Part shown: piece by piece, positions 21,130 to 33,205 of the stretch
Numbering within the stretch: the stretch's first letter is position 1
Layout: the number at the start of each line of letters is the position of its first letter
Origin: Lophium mytilinum
Taxonomy: Eukaryota > Ascomycota > Dothideomycetes > Mytilinidiales > Mytilinidiaceae
DNA length: 64,000 nt
Assembly: GCA_010093605.1 (NCBI GenBank)
Contig: MU004185.1
Location: 2,298,539 to 2,362,538 of the forward strand
Reading direction: 5' to 3'
Translations under genes and position numbers: made by a program
The notes under the pieces: model-generated
Seen by the model: only the letters and a program-made list of their open reading frames with translations
What the model was told of the DNA's origin: nothing
Database searches by the model: none

Positions 21130-22486
21130 TGAGCGACAAGACCACCAATCCACCACCCAGGCCCCAGGAAAACCGACGCCGCACCATAGTCTGATAAGTT
21201 TCTTCTTTTGTGTCTTGGTTACGGTTGACGATCCCGACAACCCTCTCCACCCCATGACGGTCCATGACCCTCCGTGTTAAATCTTTGAAAACCCAGCCAG
21301 AACCCAAACCCCAGCACAGCCACCACACCACCACCATCCCCCTGCTCCTTAGTAGAGTTTGAACGCCGCTTCCAACCCCCCAACTACTCCTTCGCCACCC
21401 ATTACTTCGCCGAGACGCGTTTTTCGAACCCCCCTCCCCTTCCCCACTCCCAAACTCCACCTCTGACAAACTCAACTTTTCGGGGCCTTACACTGTTCCT
21501 ATATACCTCCTAGCCCCTGCCTCGTTGACTCGTTTCTCTGACACCCGCCAGCGCAGCGCCGATCTCGCTCCGTGTGATCCCGGTGAGCGGTGAGGGGGTG
21601 GCCCATCGGAAGGAAGAGCTACAGAGATTAGGAAAGGGAACCGAGGGGTGAAGACTTGTGACTATAGCTTGGGGGCTTCTGTGGGCGAATAGGAACGTAG
21701 ACAGGGGATAGCATGTGAGAAGGTAGGAAAGTGACGGAGAAAAGGGGACACGAGGTGGGATCGCAGAGGTTTAAACCAACCGCTGACGGTCCGAGGGGAT
21801 TGCATGAGCAAATGGGATGTAAGAGTATTTTGACATGTGGAGTCTGGACGAGAATGGGGATGTGATGGAGCGCGGGACCGGAACTGGAGTCGCGCGAGAA
21901 GGCGGTGATGGCTCAGATGCTTCCGATTTGCTAAGATTGGAAGTAATGGAGGTGAACATGTGAGAAGGGAGGAGGATTGAGAGGATTTGACGTTGCATAG
22001 ATGATTCGAAGGTTGCCGATTTGCTCGAAGTGCCGCGTATGAAAGGTGTACTAACGAAGAGGGGACGATGATTGAGAAGCCGAGAGATGATGCGGATGGT
22101 GGGAACGCTTTGACTGGCTCAAGGTACGAAAAGTGACGATAGACAGTTGAAGAAAGGATGGACGGGAGAGCACATGAGAGGTTATGATACCAGACCGCTG
22201 CATTCAACGCATCCACTATTCTCGGAGCACGGTAATGGAAGAAAAGCATATGATGGAGACCAGATGCGCCTGATGAAGGAATCACGAAGACGCACCGATA
22301 TGTTGGAAATAATTCTATTGGTCAATTCAAGCAGCAATGGCACCTAACACCGGAACCCTTGAACCTTTTGCCTACCATCGTTATATGACTGCCTCATTTA
22401 GTACCCGTGGCACATGGTATACGCATCGTGCCATCCAACCGTGTCGCATCAGACCCCCCAACGTACTCACGCTTCACTAACTCCTT
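21130..22486. other. Intergenic, no supported gene
   Basis: A 207-residue minus-strand open frame (21662-22285) has Ser/Pro/His-rich composition and no domain. A TATA-like CCTATATACC sits at about 21497, followed by a pyrimidine-rich stretch and a possible GTGAGC donor at 21583, which could be the start of an unrecognised plus-strand transcript. Confidence 0.4.
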
Positions 22487-23461
22487 TCATGCAGTCTGCG
22501 CTTGAGCCTGGGGCGCAGCCGGGCCGCCTGCATTTCGCTGCTTGCTGACGGTGTACTCGGCGAGGAAATCAGCATCGTTCTCGAACTCCTCCTTGATCTA
22601 TCACATTACATTAGCTTCGATACACCGCCAGCGCCACGCCAGTCATACTACGCGGAGGAAGGGGAAACTCACAATATCCAATCCACCAACTAACTCTCCA
22701 CCCACCCACAGCTGTGGAAATGTCGGCCAGTCCGCAAACTCCTTCAGCCCCTGCCTGACATCATCATCTGCCAGAATATTGAAGAACCCATAACGCACAC
22801 CCTTCTCCCTTAGCAGCGAGCTCGTCTGCCGACTGAATCCACACTGTGGCGCCGACGGCGTCCCCTTCATGAACAGCATCACCGGCGCCGCCTTGACCAG
22901 CTCTCCCAGCCGCGCAAACAGCTCCTCCTTTGTCTCCTTTGCGCCGGAGCTGTACTCGGGCGCGGTCTTGGGGTCGTTGTTTGAAGGCGCGTATGAGGCG
23001 AGGTTCTTTGCGCCATTTGTGCCGTTTGTCGCGCCGGTTCCCAGGTCAGTAGTAGGTGCTGCGGGCTTTGTGACTGATTGCGCAGGGGGTAGACCCAGTT
23101 TCGAGGCCTCTCCTGCACTGCCGGCGCCAGCGTACTTCTCCACTGCTGCCCGTACCTTTGCGGCGTCGGAGCCGGAGACTGTCTCGAGTACCGAATCGTC
23201 CTTTTGTAGCACGATGTAGGGAACCGCGGTGACGTCGTATTGCTCTGAGATTTCGGGGAGCTCTTCGGCGTTGAGGGAGAGGAAGGCGAGGGGTGCGGAG
23301 GAGGGGTATGTCGAGGCGAGAGTAGAGAGAACGGTAGACATCTGCTTGCAGGGCGCGGCCCAGGGCGCGTGGAAGTATATCACCACAACGGTGGCGGGAG
23401 GGAGAGAGGTGATGGTTGATGCGAAGTCGGACTCGGTGGGGATGTCTGTGACGGAGGCCAT
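22487..23461 (-). CDS. GRX4: Monothiol glutaredoxin, thioredoxin-glutaredoxin type (Grx3/Grx4)
   Basis: Exons 23461-22673 and 22597-22487, intron 75 bp, encode 299 aa. An N-terminal thioredoxin-like domain has WAAPCKQM (Cys38). After a low-complexity linker (about residues 110-175, Ala/Thr/Asn-rich) comes a glutaredoxin domain with MKGTPSAPQCGFS (Cys207), WPTFPQLWV and GGLDI/IKEEFE, split by the intron. CGFS glutaredoxins of this layout bind a 2Fe-2S cluster with glutathione, work with BolA-type partners, and in fungi report iron status to transcription factors in cytosol and nucleus. One Grx domain is present, as in yeast Grx3/4. The gene is divergent from RPF2. The choice between GRX3 and GRX4 as a name is arbitrary. 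Confidence 0.92.
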
Positions 23462-23796
23462 TGTAGCGGTTTGTTGTATCGTGGAGGGTCTTATGGCAGT
23501 GTGGAGGTCTTATGGTAGTGAGGAGAAAGCTGAGGTTGTGTAATTAGTTGAAGAGAGACAGAGCAGAAGACGATGGGTTACTTGAGAGGTGAAGAAGCAA
23601 AAGTGATCAGATGGATTGATTAGAAAAAGAACTGACGTGCTCCGTCCCACCACGGAATGCCCCGCAGAGCGCCGCAAGCTCCGGCTTCTCCTCGGCATGC
23701 CGTTGCGCCGGCCCGAAAAAAAGAGAAATCTTGGCATCTTCACTTTCTTCAACACCATCGCGAACGAAGTGCATCTGCATCCCCAACATCGCCACT
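23462..23796. promoter_or_regulatory. Shared divergent promoter of the glutaredoxin and RPF2 genes
   Basis: The start codons are 335 bp apart and point away from each other. No named site recognised. Confidence 0.55.
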
Positions 23797-24868
23797 ATGT
23801 TGCGCACAATGTGAGACTAAATCCCCAGTAACACAAGAATACAGCTAATAGCTCTACAAGAAAACCCAAAACCGCCCGCACCAAGCGCATCCTCGAGAAG
23901 CGCGAGCCCCAGGTGCACGAAAATGTGAAGCAATGCCTGTTCCTCAAAGGCACCTCGAGCAGTGAAATCCTGAAGCTCGCCGTGACTGGTACCTACAATA
24001 GCCCGTCTCTACCAATGCCTCATGCTAAATTATCATCCTAGACCTCAACTCTCTCCTCAAACCCCACACCAAAAAATTCACAAAACCTAACCCGATCCAC
24101 CCCTTTGAGTCCGTCGACTCACTCAACTTCCTCTCCCTCAAGAATGACTGCTCGCATCTTGTCCTCTCCCACCACAAGAAGAAGCGCCCCCACACGCTTA
24201 CTTTCATCCGCACCTTCGCCCACACCGTGCTCGACATGCTCGAGCTGCACATCGACCCCGAAACCTTCCGCACAATCAGCCAATTTAAGAACAAGAAGTG
24301 CGCAGTGGGGCTGAAGCCGATGCTCGCGTTCTCAGGAACTCCATTTGAGGGGCCGGTGGAAAGCCGATTTACGCTGGCGAAGAGTATGCTCCTAGATTTC
24401 TTCCGGGGTGTAGAGGCAACGGGGGTGGATGTGGAGGGCTTGCAGTATATGATCCATTTCTCCGCGTCGGATGAAATACCCGGAGAGCCTGCGCCTATCA
24501 TCCGCATGCGCGTGTACCTCGTCAAGACGCGCCGCTCAGGTCAGAAAGTCCCGAGAGTGGAGGTCGAAGAGATGGGCCCACGGATCGATTTCACCGTTGG
24601 CCGTGAGCAGGTTGCGGAGGAAGCCGTTATGAAGACGGCGCTGAAGAAGCCAAAGGGCTTGGAGCCAAGGACGAAGAAGAACATCACGACGGATGTGGTG
24701 GGCGATAAGATGGGCAAGATCCATCTTGGCAAGCAGGATTTCGCGAACTTGCAGACGAGGAAGATGAAGGGGTTGAAGCGGTCAAGAGAGGAGAGGAAGG
24801 CCGGGGAAGAAACAGATGCGGAGGAGGATGGAGGGGTGGAGGTCAAGAGGGTGCAGTTGGAGGCATAG
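23797..24868 (+). CDS. RPF2: Ribosome biogenesis factor RPF2 (Brix domain)
   Basis: Three exons (23797-23810, 23861-23988, 24042-24868) encode 322 aa. The first exon is only 14 bp. Splicing at AT/GTGAGA to ACAAG/A gives MLRTIKPKTARTKR, which matches the family's MIRTVKP-type start. An alternative acceptor at TAG ten bases upstream would add three residues. RPF2 with RRS1 brings 5S RNP into pre-60S particles in the nucleolus. Visible Brix features: ENVKQCLFLKG, FESVDSLNFLSLKNDCSHLV, HTLTFIRTFAHTVLDMLEL, VGLKPMLAF, GPRIDFTVGR, then GDKMGKIHLGKQD and LQTRKMKGLKRSREER. The C-terminus is acidic. Confidence 0.95.
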
Positions 24869-26623
24869 GTAGCGGCTGTATACCCACGGTCTTCTGGTCG
24901 GCGTTAAGAGGTAAGGGAGGCGTTTCGGCGTCAAGAAAATCGCTTTCGGAGATTCGTGGACAACTAGAATATTTCTGTCTCTATGGTGGTCCATCAAGCT
25001 CTCTCCGTCATCTCATCGACTCTGCACGAAGTGACCGCATCATGATCGACCACCTTGTCAACTTTCCTTGTCTGTATCGCACCGTTACCTCCTCTATTAT
25101 GGTCCTTGGCCGCGTTCTTGTGCACACACCCCGACCCTGTCTCCGTCCCACCCAAAAACAACCCTCCCGGTCGCTGTGCCTCGCTATCTTCACTCTTGTC
25201 GTAAGATTAGGTGCTTCCTATCTCGTATCTACGTCGAAGTTTAGACAGAACCCGCTATTGCAAAACATAACGATTCGCAGGTACAAAATAGAAAGTACTT
25301 AGCTATTCAACATCTCAGCACGCCAGAAGACGAAGACCTATGAAGATACTGCCCATATTGGACGTGGGTGTGAGATGGGAAGCATGCGCCGAAGCAAAGA
25401 AGACGAACCCCGAGTACGAAGCCGCTAAACCTTAATCGACTTTCAGTGTGTAGGAAGTTCGACCTTGCGACTATGTCATTGTCGCATGCAACACGGAGGA
25501 AACGAATGAATGCGATCTGCCAGACTTTGCCAGAGTTGAAAGATTGCACCATAACGATCAACTCGATGTCACGTAGATGTTTGATGCATGATTGATTCTA
25601 GACATAAGTTGAGCCCGCACCTCATGAGTCGCTGTTCTCCGTCCACAGGGATACCATTTATGGAGACATCTTGATAGCGTTTACTGAGGTGAATGAAAGT
25701 TTTTGATATTGCAAGCAGACAGAATATTGGTATTGATATGCTCGGGGCCCGAGAAGACAATATGGAGTCCGCTAGAAAAGGGTTACAGATGAAAATATAC
25801 CAATTCTTGTTACGTAAAAATCCATGCTCTCGCCAGTCACTCGGTGTCCGTGCAGTCTTTATTTTCTGGTTTCTCCTGATCTTCTCATGGTTTCTTAGTA
25901 GGGTAGGGTTGTGTGAGTTCGACCTCGTCTACTCTAAGGATGAGTTACCTAGAACTTGACATTGTACAACTTAACGTGCTCACATGCTCACAAAACTTAC
26001 AGGTTCGTCGCACAGCTAGTTGTTGTCGGGAAGGCTGACTCAAATAAGTAATTGTTAATCCTTTGAGCAGGCACCGCCTTCATACGTCCGTGTTTTTCTC
26101 GAAACGTACGCGCCATAAACTTAGTCCACACACGCCATTTATCAGGCACACGCGCATTGCTAGATGAAAGATCGAATAGCCAAGTTAATAAGTTCAATCC
26201 TTAGGAGGCTGTACTCGATACGTTGCGTGATATCTAGTGATCCTTGGAACGACGAAAGGAATACGGACTGGGAAAAGTTCCAGGTTAACATTGCGTAGCA
26301 CGACACGGCTAGAGGCTACTTACAGACCTTTGCATTCCTCATTGTAGCCAAGGAGCCTCCATCCGGGTGCGCACGGCGTGTAGCTCCGAAGTCGGACGAG
26401 ACTACGGTCTCCTAAGCTAAGCCCTATGAAGTGAATGGGCATTCTCTCGTCGTCCCAACTCACGCGAGGACATGTCTAAACAGAAGGCTCTTCACCGGCC
26501 ATTCAGTACAGATATATTGAGCCTATACGCCGGCCGGAGTGGTGATCAAAGGAAGAAGCGCTCAAACTCAGGGCCAGTGTAATGAACCACGCATGAGAGC
26601 AACGACAACTCCCAGATTTGTGG
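24869..26623. other. Long intergenic, no gene seen
   Basis: Only short open frames without domains. The right end leads into the TATA box of the small secreted-protein gene. Confidence 0.45.
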
Positions 26624-26630
26624 TATAAAA
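26624..26630 (+). promoter_or_regulatory. TATA box of the small secreted-protein gene
   Basis: TATAAAA lies 92 bp before the ATG at 26722, a normal distance for a fungal TATA promoter with a short 5' UTR. Confidence 0.55.
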
Positions 26631-26721
26631 GCATACAAAATGGCTCTCTCAACGACTTCTTTCTAGCATCCAGAAACTCTACATCAAATCCCCATCGAGA
26701 AGTCCTCCAGCTACCATAATC

Positions 26722-27239
26722 ATGGAATTCCTCGCCATCATTTCGATCTTCGCTCTGGCCCTCCGCAGCACTGCTGCTCCCGTCAACACCACCGTACCAA
26801 GTGGGCTGTCCCCCATTCCCGCTCTTCAGAATGGCACGGAGCCGTACGTCTATTTTGCCACTCCTATCACTCCCTAAGAATTGATCTCACACTCCGCCGT
26901 GTCCAGCACGGCCCAGGACTCCTGCGCGTTCGACGTCTGGGATGACGTGAACTACAGCGGCCACCACGAAACCGTATACACAAACCTCGGCGTTTGCTAT
27001 AACTTTGGCGGCAACTGAAATGACCAACTCAGCTCGCTCGCTGTCCAAAGTGGTTTCGACTGTAGCATCTACGAGTAAGATATCGAGACTTTTGTCGTTT
27101 CAAGATGATAGGGCGCTGATTCTTTGGCAGTGATATTGGATGTGGTGGGGGTTCGATCGAGTTTTGGGGCAGTATCCCTGATCTTCGTGTTTGGGGTTGG
27201 AATGAGAGGGCCAGCGCCTGGTCCTGTCGCTATGCGTAG
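26722..27239 (+). pseudogene. Small secreted beta/gamma-crystallin-like protein with an in-frame TGA
   Basis: Exons 26722-26843, 26907-27074 and 27131-27239 (introns 63 and 56 bp) join in one frame to a TAG stop. The N-terminus MEFLAIISIFALALRSTAA is a signal peptide. The mature part has six Cys, with CAFDVWDDVNYSGHHE, GVCYNFGGN, then NDQLSSLAVQSGFDC, DDIGCGGG and NERASAWSC. The pattern (aromatic start, NYxG, C-Y-N, ND..SS, then a second similar half) is that of crystallin-like secreted fungal proteins. The codon between GGN and NDQ is TGA (27016-27018), where Trp is expected. Splice sites and frame are otherwise intact, so the lesion is recent or a base error. A secreted, perhaps effector-like role is inference. 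Confidence 0.7.
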
Positions 27240-27864
27240 CCTGGGGTTTGTCTGCCTGTGTTGCTGCGTGGCCTATTTCGGAGAACACGCAAGGATATAT
27301 GAAAAGACGACGATGCCGATAAGAAAGGCGAAGATGATGGTTCCGGGAGGGGGAGTGGACTTTCTTTCAAACGTGTAGGATGAATGTTTGGTCACTCATT
27401 TGATTTGGTGAGAAGGAGGGTGCTCGAACTGAGATAATTGAAAATTGGTTTCACGTGGCTTCAGGACACTTGAGCTGATACATGAATGTCGAATCCGAGT
27501 TTCTTTGCCATTTAGGGCCGTTATACTCGTTTATATACCTTCCAGTTGCCAATTCCTAATACTGAGAGAAGCAGAAAAGATTCGAATGGACGGGAGGTTG
27601 GACAGACTTGTATTTACGCACGGATAGTACGGCAGAATGTAGATTTCGTAGCGCTGCTCATCATTCTGATGTCAATTGGCCGAGTTCTGTAAGATTTCTA
27701 CTCTTCAGCTTCAACGTTAGAAAGCGGAGGGGAGAGGCTTTTAATGGTATCACGATAGGGGATGGTGTTGTGATTGTACCTGCATAAGTCGACTAGAAGC
27801 GAGTGCCAGGCGGCGATCCCTGCGTTAGTGTGGGGAAAGCTCCTGTGCGTCACCAATGTTAATA
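27240..27864. other. Intergenic between the secreted-protein gene and the transposon
   Basis: No gene recognised. Confidence 0.5.
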
Positions 27865-29957
27865 CAGTAAAACCTTGGTATAGTGTTTTCGGGGTATAGT
27901 AATATACTCTATAGAGTGATATATTTTAGCTAACTATATATTTTTATATAAGGATAGTAATATTACTACTTATAAAGGTATTACTAGTACCCTCTTACTA
28001 AAATTATACTAACTAGGGGGCTACACCGCTGTTTTAAGGTTATCCGGAGGCGGTTTTTCCGCGCCGGCTATACAGCTTTTTATATTCTCTATCTAAACAA
28101 CGTTATATATCTATTAAAAAGCCATTAATTTCTATTATTTTTGCACCTAAATATTAATTCTATAATGCCTCGCGCCTAGAACTCTAACTAATAGCGTTGC
28201 TATAGTATTACAGACCTTAAGCGTAAGCAAATCTATAATTACTATGCTAAACACCCTAAATTATAATAAAAATAGCTTGCCCTATAGGCTATAGATTAAT
28301 TTTAACGCTATATTAGCTAGTCCTTAGTATTATTAATCCTTAGCTAAAAATATAAGGATCTAGATAGAATTAGGCTATAAAAAGAATAAGGTAGAAGAGA
28401 GAAAAAAAGGGCTGCCGAGCACCCCCTTCTAGATAAGGCCCTTTTTAAATAGCACTAGGTTCTATAAGCTTTATAGGTTTCTATTATAGGAGACCTTCTA
28501 TAGATAGCCGCTTAGAGTCTATAGTAGTCTATTATAGCATTAAATTGTAAGCTAATGCCCGCCTTTTCTAATAGCTGGCTGGACGGCTAGAAGATAAGAA
28601 ATAGCGTGCAGAAAAGGAAGTAATATAGAGAGGCCGGATCTATTTAAATTAAGAATACTAAGAAAGAGATAGTAATAGTATATTAAAAAGTAGAGAATTA
28701 CTAGCTATTAAATATATATAATATAGATAAATATAGCCTCTTTTAAAAGGCTATACCTAATATTACCTTAGCTACTAAGTAACTACCTAGTTTAAAGAAA
28801 TAGAAAGTACGTATTACTATTGTTAATTATTTAAACGGCGATGGAACTAATAAGCTTCTACTTTAGATTATTAGAATAGCTATTAATCTATAGTGTTTTA
28901 GTTCTAATAGGGTAAATGTAAGGGGAATAGACTTTAGCTAGAAGAATAATAAGAAAGCGTGGATAACTAGAAGCCTAATACTAGAGTATCTATCCTAGTT
29001 TAATAAGAGGATAAATAGGAGAAAGGTAGTACTTCTTTTAGATGGCTTTAGCGCTTATAAGAGTACTATAGAAATAGTAAATAATAATAACACCTTAAAG
29101 AATACTAAGGTAGTATTTTTACCCCCTAATTACACGTCTATCTATTAGCCTATAGATTAGGGCATTATTCGCAATTTTAAGGCCTATTATTAGCGTTCCT
29201 GGCTACACTTTATAGTTAATTAGACTATAGAGAAAAAGAATTCTCTTAAGAAAATCCACGTATTATAGGCTATTTAATAGGCTATTACCGCATAGAACCT
29301 TATTAAGCTATTAACTATTTTAAATTACTATATTAAATTAACTATATTTAGTAACTATAAGGGCCCTTCTTAGCGTTCTAAGAACTATATAGAACCCCCC
29401 CTATTAGATAATATATAGTAGTACCTAGATACCTTAGAAATAGTAGAAAGAATCTAGTAATATATAGATATATCTAATTTTATTTATCTAGATAAAGAGG
29501 AAATTGTTAAGCTATTAGAGAACGCTATTTCCTTTATTATTAGGCTGTATTCTAGGCAGAAAGATAATAAATTAGATGCTAAGGAGATATAGAAGGATTC
29601 TATAATTAAGATCTAGAAAGCTATTAATACTTTAGCTACTCTTAGGCTGTATAAGAAGCAGTAGAAGGATAGTAAATTAGCTCTAATTTAGGCTCTCTAT
29701 TAGCACAACTAACGCCTAAGAGGACAGAAGATCTAAAACACTAAGCAATTATATATATCTAACTTTTTCCAGTAATCTTGGCAGCCTTAGGTAGCTTAGG
29801 ATACATCTATTTTAGCTTCACAGGCGAGAATATAAGATATCATTAACTAATTATTATTTACTAAGCAGATTACTAATAAACCTAAATATAGTAATACTCT
29901 CTATATAGTAATACGAAACGGCCTAAAAAACCGTATCACTCTACCGAGGTTTTACTG
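27865..29957. mobile_element. Tc1/mariner-superfamily (pogo/Fot1-type) transposon, RIP-eroded
   Basis: The left end reads CAGTAAAACCTTGGTATAGT and the right end, reverse-complemented, CAGTAAAACCTCGGTAGAGT. Both are flanked by TA, the target duplication of this superfamily (27863-27864, 29958-29959). Length is 2093 bp. The interior is very AT-rich and poor in CpA, as expected after RIP. It sits 110 bp before the M13 peptidase start codon. Confidence 0.88.
28165..29800 (+). pseudogene. pogo/Fot1-type transposase remnant
   Basis: Reading from ATG 28165 gives a chain of segments in one frame broken by TAA/TAG where Gln is expected. The N-terminal segment contains ITDLKRKQIYNYYAKHP, which fits the pogo/CENP-B-type helix-turn-helix. 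Near 29120 VFLPPNYTSIY, stop, PID, stop, GIIRNFKAYY matches the DDE region (normally LPPN.TS..QPLDQG). The 3' end is approximate. The protein cannot be made. Confidence 0.8.
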
Positions 29958-30066
29958 TACCTAGGAGGTAGCTCCAGCACGCCTCACTACTGTCCCCCTT
30001 CATCCATCGCTGCTGCTCTCATATTGGAATCTCTGGCAGTGACTTTGCGTCATCTTTCTTCCCAAC

Positions 30067-32641
30067 ATGGCTTCTAAGAAGCAGCCGTTATTGGTGCCCT
30101 CGTACCCGGCGGCAACAGTCGGAGCTCCCTCTCATCACTCATCTCCAACCAAGCAGCGTTGTGCAGGACGACGGTTCTTGGGAGCTGGTGCTGTCACCCT
30201 TATGGCCCTGGGACTACTGTATGGTTTGTATGCCGCATCTTTAAGGCAGATCCAGCTGGCTGACACGAAGTAGGTGTTCCGTTCGCCAGCGAGCCCACAT
30301 CAACAGCACCATGCATGTCCGCCAGCTGTGTCCACGCAGCCTCCGAGATCCTCTACAACCTTCATCCCAATTACAAGAGCCTCGACCCCTGCGAGGATAC
30401 CTATGAATACATTTGTGGGGGATGGGGTGACCGACACGATCTTCGTCCCGACCAGGGAGATGCATCTTCACTCAGCGTCCTCTCCGAGGAAGGACAACTC
30501 CTCTCTAGGCATATTCTTGACTCGCCCTATCCAGGAGATGACCCACTCGAGATATTTATTAACTCATACTCTGCGAACGGGGTAGATAAAGAGAACTTCG
30601 AACAGTTAAAGGCTGCCTATACCGCATGCATGGACGAAGATACCATCAAGAAGGCCGGTGTCAGTCCGCTGAAGTCATTGCTGGAGGATATTGCAGGGAA
30701 GAACATCACTGAAACGGTCTTGTCGCTACTAGAAAATGGCGTCGGGGCACTGGCTTCTTTCTATACTTCAGTGAGTGCAATCGATGTTCCCCTAGTCAAC
30801 GAAACTGTCAAATCTAACACGACATCAGGGCGACGATCGAGATCCTGATTCCGTTGCTATCTTCGTTACCCCTCCGAGGTCCATTGGCCTCCCCTCGAAA
30901 GAATACTACGACGATGAAGCCGTCGTAAAGGAGTACAAGGAAGTGCTTTCAAAAGTTACAAGTGCCCTCGTGGCCGCCGATGTTCTGTCGAGCGAACAGG
31001 CAGCGTTGTTTGCTACTACGCCCGACACCGATGGCATCGTAGACTTCGAAAAGGAGCTTGCCAAAGCTTCTCCTCCCCCGGAAGATTTGGAGAGTGTCGT
31101 CAAGTACTATAACCCTCGGACTCTCGAAGAAACCTCCAAACTACTCCCGCAACTCTCAGTCAGCCGTATCATATCCGCTCTTGGCCCTTCAGACTTCACT
31201 GCGAAGCGCATCATTGTCGGGTCACCCGAGTACATGAAGTCTCTATCTGACATCCTCGACAAAACGCCAGAAGGATCATTACACGGCTACTTCATGTGGA
31301 AAGCCGTTCAGGCGTACGCTTCCTCGGTCGAGCACGACGCACTGAAGCCTCTGAAACAATTCAGGAACAAGCTTCAAGGTAAAGACCTCGACGCCGTGCC
31401 AGACCGCTGGCGAACTTGCATTGCAGTAGTGGACGATACCCTGGGGTGGACCCTAAGCCGCTTCTTCGTCCAGAGAGCATTTTCCAAGGCTGCGAAAGAG
31501 TTTGGCGACCGCATCATCCACGACATCAAAGATCAGTTCAAGATCATACTCGGCCGTACCGAGTGGATGAGCAAGGACGTGCAGAAGCTGGGCCAGAAGA
31601 AGGTCGACAATATCGTGCAGAAGATTGGATACCCAACCGCCAGTCCTGACATCATGGACCCGGATAAGCTGAAAGAGTACTACACCGGGTTGACTATCAC
31701 CAACTCAAGCTTCTTCGAAAACAATCGCAACGCCGCCAAATTCGACATCAAGCGCGAGTGGTCCAAACTGGGAAAGCCAACAGACCGCGACGAGTGGGGC
31801 ATGACCGCTTCAACCGTCAACGCATACTACAATCCTGCTGGAAACGAGATCGTGTTCCCGGCCGGTATCATGCAAGCGCCGCTGTTCTACGACCCGGAGG
31901 TGCCACAATACTTGTCGTATGGCGCATTTGGGGCTGTTAGCGGGCACGAACTGTCGCATGGTGGGCTCCCTTTACCAACTTTCCTACAAAGTTATACAAT
32001 CAGTACTAGATCAACATACTAACACATCCACAGCCTTTGACAGCAGCGGCCGCCACTACGACGAAATCGGCAACTACTCCGACTGGTGGGACACCAAAAC
32101 CGTGAAAGCCTTCGAGGAACGGGCTCAATGCTTCGTAGACCAATACGCGAACTTCACCGTCGCGGGACCGGACGGCAAGCCCCTCCACGTCAATGGCCGC
32201 TTGACATTGGGCGAGAACATTGCGGATGCAGGCGGGTTGAATGCGGCGTTCGCGGCGTGGCAGAAGCGCGATGAGGAGAAGCCAGACAAGTCTCTCCCGG
32301 GACTGCTGGACTTCACTAAAGAACAGGTTCGTGACAAGCATTCCATCCTAGAACATGCGCTGTATGAAGAGAAGGCTAATCAAGTGATGCTAGCTCTTCA
32401 TGCTCAACTACGGCAACACGTGGTGCGGACTCACGAGGACGGGGACGGCGATTCAGAGGATTTATCAGGACCCGCACTCGCCCAAGTTTGCAAGAGTTGC
32501 GGTATGTACCTTCCCACACCTTATATATGCTCTGCCTGGTCTCATTTGCTAATTGATACGAAGGGCACATTGGCCAACACGCGAGCGTTCAGAGAGGCGT
32601 TCAAATGCCCCGTCAAGGAACCAACGTGTAAGCTTTGGTAA
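30067..32641 (+). CDS. M13 family zinc metallopeptidase (neprilysin/ECE-like), type II membrane protein
   Basis: Six exons: 30067-30223, 30274-30770, 30829-31960, 32034-32326, 32394-32501, 32564-32641, about 754 aa. The second exon may instead begin at 30307, and the first donor (TATG/GTTTGT) is the least certain site. A short cytosolic tail (MASKKQPLLVPSYP) precedes a hydrophobic anchor (VTLMALGLLYG). The ectodomain has CVHAASEILYNL, DPCEDTYEYICGGW, then VNAYYNPAGNEIVFPAGI, the zinc helix HELSH (591-595), split just after by an intron, and GENIADAGG (zinc ligand Glu656). It ends CKLW, the family's C-terminal Cys-x-x-Trp-like end. Such enzymes cleave small peptides outside the cell or in secretory compartments. 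An AT-rich transposon lies directly upstream and could affect expression. Confidence 0.92.
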
Positions 32642-33156
32642 TGGCGCGAGAAGGTCCTGAAGTGTCTTTCGGATGGGTGGGACGTGTACATTAGCATCAA
32701 TTTGGTTAATAGCAACGCATTCTTCAGTTCTCAAATTAATATCTATGATTCAAGCTGCGTGGAACGAGAATTAGGAAGCACGCGGCTACGAGAGGTTCGC
32801 CGCTTTGGATATTCAGTCGAAGCTAGTTCGTGAAAGGAAAACGACGAGCACGTGGATATGTGACGAGTCTCCACACACAGATTCGCGTTGCAGTGGGTAT
32901 GGGCATTGCCAAATTTGTGAAAACCTCTGGAGTCTTCGACTTCATCATTCACGACTACACATACAGTCTTGCATGGCTAACTCGTTTTCTGTTTTGAACA
33001 TACTCTATCCATCACACTCGTCGCCTCACTTCTACAGGTAAGCCTCTGCAGCAACAGATCTGAGATAAGGCAGTCAAAAAGCCGCCCATCGCCCTCCCCC
33101 CGATTCACAGAAGAGGAATGCTTTTTCATCAAAGTCGCCAAGTGCCAAACCAACGT
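32642..33156. other. Intergenic, convergent 3' ends
   Basis: Separates the M13 gene (plus) and ABP1 (minus). No gene seen. Confidence 0.5.
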
Positions 33157-33184
33157 GCCCCTCCCCCCTCCCCCCTCCCCCCCA
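33157..33184 (-). other. G-quadruplex-type tract in the ABP1 3' UTR
   Basis: On the minus strand, 22 nt after the ABP1 stop codon, four G-runs of 7, 6, 6 and 4 are separated by single A. This meets the usual four-run pattern for a G-quadruplex, in the sense strand of the mRNA. Confidence 0.6.
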
Positions 33185-33205
33185 GACTTGCAAATCTTAT
33201 CTACT

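Noticed and set aside
21662-22285. 207-residue minus-strand open frame
   Set aside because: Low-complexity Ser/Pro/His/Leu composition, no domain, no conserved start context, and overlapping open frames.
27016-27018. RIP as the cause of the TGA in the crystallin-like gene
   Set aside because: RIP prefers CpA, which would turn TGG into TAG. TGA needs a change in CpC context.
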